Of a stretch of 9,053 nucleotides of DNA, positions 6,475-9,053 are shown one piece after another. Both the position numbers and the translations under genes were made by a program. This stretch comes from DASQHY01 sp036390175 (GTDB taxonomy: Bacteria; Acidobacteriota; Terriglobia; Acidiferrales; UBA7541). Numbering within the stretch: position 1 is the first letter of the stretch; each line of letters opens with the position of its first letter. The stretch lies in assembly GCA_036390175.1 (NCBI GenBank), contig DASWCG010000342.1:1-9053 (forward strand), written 5' to 3'. The notes beneath the pieces are model-generated. The model searched no databases, was not told the origin of the DNA, and saw only the letters and a program-made list of their open reading frames with translations.

Positions 6475-7853
6475 TTTCCCGCACCCTGGTTCCGCAAAAC
6501 GCGCGTCTCGCCGAGGTTGACCCCGCGGCGAAGCCCGCGCGCCGCACCTCGTCTGAACTGGACGCGCGGACTCTGGTCCCGGCGGATCTCCCGCCTGTTC
6601 CCCTCGACGGGCACACCACCATCCCCGCGTATTTGCCGCTGGAATCCATTTCCCGGCGCGTTGTGGTTCCGCGCGACATGCCGGACAAACCGCTCGACGT
6701 TACCAGCAATATTCCCTCGTACGTTCGTCTGACAATTCTTGAATCGCGGGTCGCGGTGCCCAAAGATGCGGCCCCCGCGGCGCTGGCGGCCAAGGGACCG
6801 GTGTCGGCGGCGGCGCTTCCCGAGGTTGTAGACGCGGACCTTTTCACCACGGGCGAGGTCAATCTGCTGGTGAAGCCGCCGGAACCCCCCGACTCCGCGA
6901 AGTGGCAGGCCGTATCGCGGTTTTCTTCGATGGCGTTCCACGTCCTTCTGATCCTTTTTGTGCTCATCGAACCGAAGCTGTTTCCGTATCATCCTCCGAC
7001 ACAAGCGGAAATCGATCTGGCGCGGCGGCAGTTGAGCTTTATTACCTACCTTCCTCCGGAAGTGAAGGATGTTCCCAAGGTTCCCAATCGGCCGAACGAG
7101 CCATCCAGCTCGCAGATAAAGATTGATCCGCGCATCCTCCGCAAAGTGGCGCCCGACGTCGAGCCCCAGCCGCTTCCCGGCAAGCCGGAACCGGAGCGCG
7201 TGGTTCGCGATTTGCCGGATGCGCCCAAACCTCAGACCGCGCCTCCGTCAAATACCGCCGCCGATTCCTCTGCCTCACAACCGCGCGCCGACGCGCCGCG
7301 TCCCGCGTTGAGGCTGGAGACCCCGCAAGCCCCGAAGAGGTCCGCCGGCTTGGTTTTGCCGGATGTATCTCCGGGAAGGGCCATCCAGGAATCCGCGCGG
7401 CAGGGTTCGCGCAACCCCGGCAGCCAAGGGACCATGATCAGCGGCCCGCTTCCTTCTGTTCCCGGAGGCGGGGGTACCGGGCCTGCCTCAGGGCTGCTCA
7501 GCAACGGAGCTGAGATCCTGACGCCCACCGAAGGCGTGGACTTCAGCAACTACATTGCGCGCATGCTGGCGAGCGTCCGGCGGAACTGGTACGCGGTGAT
7601 TCCCGAATCGGCGCACCTCGGTGACAAGGGCATCGTTGTGCTTCAATTCAAGGTATTGCGGAATGGCAGTGTTCCCAGCGATGAGCCCGCACTGGTGGCA
7701 ACTTCCAGCAAAGACCCGCTCGACCGCGCCGCGATCTCCGCGATCAAGGCTTCGAACCCGTTCGAGCCGCTTCCGCCGGCATTCCGCGGTCCTTTTGTCG
7801 AGTTTCGCTTCTTTTTTCTGTACAATGTTCCACCCAGCGCTATCCAGCAGTGA
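6471..7853 (+). CDS. TonB-family energy transducer with long repeat-bearing cytoplasmic N-terminus
   Basis: The 460-residue product has four parts. Residues 1-148 come before the membrane segment and contain a repeated RxxVPxDxP motif. Residues 151-167 (SSMAFHVLLILFVLIEP core) form one transmembrane helix. Residues about 174-350 are rich in Pro, Ala and Ser, as in the periplasm-spanning arm of TonB. Residues 355-455 form a TonB C-terminal domain: YIARMLASVRRNWYAVIP, KGIVVLQFKVLRNGSV, SSKDPLDRAAISAIKASNPF, then PLPPAFRGPFVEFRFFFLYN. TonB proteins couple inner-membrane ExbB/ExbD proton flow to outer-membrane receptors; no exbB, exbD or receptor gene is present here. Usual TonB has only a short cytoplasmic tail, so the 148-residue N-terminus is unusual. 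A TolA-like role is possible. The ATG overlaps the previous stop (ATGA). Confidence 0.88.
   Translation: MISRTLVPQNARLAEVDPAAKPARRTSSELDARTLVPADLPPVPLDGHTTIPAYLPLESISRRVVVPRDMPDKPLDVTSNIPSYVRLTILESRVAVPKDAAPAALAAKGPVSAAALPEVVDADLFTTGEVNLLVKPPEPPDSAKWQAVSRFSSMAFHVLLILFVLIEPKLFPYHPPTQAEIDLARRQLSFITYLPPEVKDVPKVPNRPNEPSSSQIKIDPRILRKVAPDVEPQPLPGKPEPERVVRDLPDAPKPQTAPPSNTAADSSASQPRADAPRPALRLETPQAPKRSAGLVLPDVSPGRAIQESARQGSRNPGSQGTMISGPLPSVPGGGGTGPASGLLSNGAEILTPTEGVDFSNYIARMLASVRRNWYAVIPESAHLGDKGIVVLQFKVLRNGSVPSDEPALVATSSKDPLDRAAISAIKASNPFEPLPPAFRGPFVEFRFFFLYNVPPSAIQQ
6567..6746 (+). repeat. Two tandem 29-31 residue protein repeats in the TonB-family N-terminus
   Basis: Residues 33-61 and 62-92 align as two copies of R-x-[LV]-V-P-x-D-[LM]-P-x-x-P-L-D-x-x-[TS]-x-I-P-[AS]-Y-[LV]-x-L-(x)2-[IL]-(x)1-2-S. 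Partial copies flank them: RTLVPQNA at residues 4-11 and RVAVPKDA at 93-100. The DNA copies have diverged, so this is an old protein repeat, not a recent DNA duplication. The two-proline spacing suggests an extended, non-globular segment that may bind a cytoplasmic partner. Confidence 0.7.
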
Positions 7854-7948
7854 GACTCAATCGCAAACAAGTTCTCGGGTCGCTTCTGATCGTCCTTCTG
7901 GCGCTGATTTTTCTTCTGGCGCGCTCACGCCGTTTTCTGTTCCCATGA
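7850..7948 (+). CDS. Small single-pass membrane protein, 32 residues
   Basis: A GTG-initiated frame fills the gap between the TonB-family gene and miaA exactly. It encodes 32 residues: basic N-terminus RLNRKQ, hydrophobic helix from about Val8 to Ala24 (VLGSLLIVLLALIFLLA), then basic RSRR and FLFP. Its GTG overlaps the upstream TGA (GTGA at 7850-7853) and its TGA overlaps the miaA ATG (ATGA at 7945-7948), so both junctions fit translational coupling, and there is no Shine-Dalgarno for either. I recognise no family and assign no function. Alternatively the stretch could be only a coupling leader for miaA, but a clean membrane helix in precisely this frame argues for a real product. Confidence 0.65.
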   Translation: MRLNRKQVLGSLLIVLLALIFLLARSRRFLFP

Positions 7949-8895
7949 ATGCGCAGGAATCTGCGGCGCCGCTCGTCGCCGTTGTCGGTCCGACGGCGTC
8001 GGGCAAATCAGCGCTGGCCGTCTTCCTGGCCGGAAAACTCGGCGGCGAAGTCATCGCTTGCGATTCCACTCAGCTCTACCGGCAGTTCAACATTGGCACG
8101 GCGAAACCGGACGAAACCGAACGCCTCGGCGTCCGGCATCATTTGCTGGACCTGTACGAGCCGGAGCAAGTCAGCACTGCGGGAGAATATCGCCGCCTGG
8201 CACTCGAAGTTCTCGAAGACCTCCGCCGGAGGAAGCGCCTTCCGATCTTGACGGTCGGCACAGGGCTTTACTTGCGCGCTTTGCTCGAAGGGCTCGCGGA
8301 AACGCCGCTGCGCTCGGAGGATCTGCGCAAACGGCTGGCCGCGGACTCCCGGGGGAAAGGGCCGGACTATTTGCACCGTTTGCTCCGCCGGCTGGACCGC
8401 GAAGCGGCCGCGCGGATTGCTCCGCGGGACCACCAGAAGCTGGTCCGTGCGATTGAGGTGTGCGTGCTCGCCGGGAAACGAATCACGGAAGTGCATCGCA
8501 CCGGCCGCGCGCGGCTCGAAGGGTTCCACCCGGTCAAAATCGGCCTGAACCCGCCTCGGCCCGAACTGTACAAGCGCATCAGCTTGCGCGTCGCCGCAAT
8601 GCTGGACCACGGCTGGCTCGAAGAAGTGCGGCAGTTGGTCTCGAGCGGGCTGCCCGCAAAATGCAAGCCCTTCGAGTTCATCGGGTATCGCGAACTGCGC
8701 GACCATCTCGAAGGAAAAACGAACCTGTCAGCGGCCGTGGCGGCCATCGAGCAAGCCACGCGGCGTTATGCCAAGCGTCAGCTCACCTGGTTTCGCAAAG
8801 AGCCGGGCGTCGCGTGGTTCGAAGGCTTTGGCGACAGCACAGCGACCCAGGGCGAGGTACTGGCTCACGTCCGGGAGGAGCCACAGGAGCGGTAG
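7945..8895 (+). CDS. miaA: tRNA dimethylallyltransferase MiaA
   Basis: MiaA transfers a dimethylallyl group to N6 of adenosine-37 in tRNAs that read codons starting with U. The 316-residue product has normal family length and motifs: P-loop GPTASGKS (15-22), CDSTQLYRQFNIGTAKPDE (39-57; canonical DSxQxY...GTAKP), HHLLDLYEP (65-73), VGTGLYLRALLEGL (104-117), RDHQKLVRAIEV (161-172), FIGYRELRDHL (245-255) and ATRRYAKRQLTWFRKEP (271-287). The usual GGTGLY reads VGTGLY here, a mild change in the family. The ATG at 7945 is chosen because the P-loop should lie about 15 residues from the start; the same frame is open upstream to 7621 but that part overlaps the TonB-family gene and lacks MiaA character. 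It is the last gene of the operon. Confidence 0.96.
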   Translation: MNAQESAAPLVAVVGPTASGKSALAVFLAGKLGGEVIACDSTQLYRQFNIGTAKPDETERLGVRHHLLDLYEPEQVSTAGEYRRLALEVLEDLRRRKRLPILTVGTGLYLRALLEGLAETPLRSEDLRKRLAADSRGKGPDYLHRLLRRLDREAAARIAPRDHQKLVRAIEVCVLAGKRITEVHRTGRARLEGFHPVKIGLNPPRPELYKRISLRVAAMLDHGWLEEVRQLVSSGLPAKCKPFEFIGYRELRDHLEGKTNLSAAVAAIEQATRRYAKRQLTWFRKEPGVAWFEGFGDSTATQGEVLAHVREEPQER

Positions 8896-8926
8896 GGGGT
8901 CAGTTTCCGATAACCCGACGCAATAT

Positions 8927-8943
8927 AAAAGGGCGCCCCTTTT
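8927..8943 (+). terminator. Short hairpin downstream of miaA, possible operon terminator
   Basis: AAAAGGG and CCCTTTT form a perfect 7 bp inverted repeat around a CGC loop, 31 bases after the miaA stop. The four T bases belong to the stem itself, so it is a weak intrinsic terminator and would work about equally on both strands. It may instead lie inside the left end of the insertion sequence. Confidence 0.35.
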
Positions 8944-8980
8944 GGAGTAGGTTTTGAGTGTTCGCCTCACCCCCTCCAGA

Positions 8981-8986
8981 AAGGAG
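8981..8986 (+). promoter_or_regulatory. Strong ribosome binding site of the IS110 transposase
   Basis: AAGGAG lies eight bases before the ATG at 8995. CTCC at 8974-8977 can pair with GGAG at 8983-8986 across a five-base loop, which could mask the site and limit translation. Confidence 0.6.
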
Positions 8987-8994
8987 CACCCTCA

Positions 8995-9053
8995 ATGGAT
9001 AGCACGAAGTATATCGGGATGGATGTTCACAAGGAAGCGATCTCGATCGCTGT
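8995..9053 (+). CDS. IS110-family transposase, first 19 codons only
   Basis: Only the N-terminus is in the window: MDSTKYIGMDVHKEAISIA followed by a split codon. The YIGMDVHK motif is the opening of the IS110/IS1111 DEDD (RuvC-like) transposase, and its Asp10 is the first catalytic acid. Family members are usually about 300-400 residues and move DNA with a bridge RNA encoded in a non-coding end of the element. The start is firm because of the AAGGAG ribosome binding site and because the RuvC-like strand normally begins within the first ten residues. Whether the gene is intact cannot be judged. Confidence 0.85.
   Translation, partial: MDSTKYIGMDVHKEAISIA

Larger units (their letters stand above)
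8896..9053 (+). mobile_element. Left end of an IS110-family insertion sequence (boundary not resolved)
   Basis: The element is identified by the transposase start at 8995. Its left boundary must lie between the miaA stop and that ATG, so the non-coding left end is at most 99 nt. IS110 elements lack classical terminal inverted repeats and make no clear target duplication, so the junction cannot be called from one end. The right end lies outside the window. Confidence 0.6.

Noticed and set aside
7621..7944. A 108-codon N-terminal extension of MiaA in the same frame
   Set aside because: It lies over the 3' end of the TonB-family gene and the 32-aa ORF, has the Ser/Arg-rich composition of an off-frame read, and would put the P-loop far from the normal MiaA start.
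8924..8929. TATAAA after miaA as a -10 box for the transposase or a bridge RNA
   Set aside because: No acceptable -35 lies 16-18 bases upstream, and in IS110 elements such promoters often form only when the ends join in a circle, which cannot be tested here.

Overview
The window looks like a GC-rich, Gram-negative (lipid A-making) bacterium, and the gene styles suggest an Acidobacteriota member: a long-tailed TonB-family protein ending in a PF(E/D)PLPPxFxGPxxEFRFxFxYN-type C-terminus, a secreted TPR/metallopeptidase-like protein, LpxI rather than LpxH, and an IS110-type element of a kind common in that phylum. This taxonomic call is from recognition, not a search.

Left part (1-3177): three separately transcribed genes. 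A secreted protein of unknown function runs off the left edge on the minus strand. Divergent from it is a signal-peptide protein with an N-terminal SH3/LSm-like segment, about three TPR repeats and a gluzincin-like HELTH...E zinc site. Convergent with that, 7 bp away, is an M20/carboxypeptidase G2-type metallopeptidase.

Middle and right (3221-8895): a tightly packed plus-strand operon that starts at a good TATAAT promoter: fabZ, lpxA, lpxI, a Gfo/Idh/MocA oxidoreductase, a TonB-family energy transducer, a 32-residue single-pass membrane ORF (7850-7948) and miaA. Five of the six junctions overlap by 1-4 nt (TGATG, TTGA, ATGA, GTGA, ATGA), so translational coupling is likely throughout. The first genes supply and use hydroxyacyl-ACP for lipid A; the oxidoreductase is a candidate sugar-nucleotide enzyme of the same pathway (GnnA-like), although no GnnB-type aminotransferase is in view; the TonB-family protein would power outer-membrane import; miaA modifies tRNA.

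Right edge (8896-9053): miaA is followed by a small hairpin and then the start of an IS110-family transposase gene with a strong Shine-Dalgarno, cut by the window end. The most interesting points are the two-way-coupled 32-aa membrane ORF, the large repeat-bearing cytoplasmic N-terminal domain of the TonB-family protein, the possible GnnA-type enzyme in an lpx operon, and the very short left end of the IS110 element.
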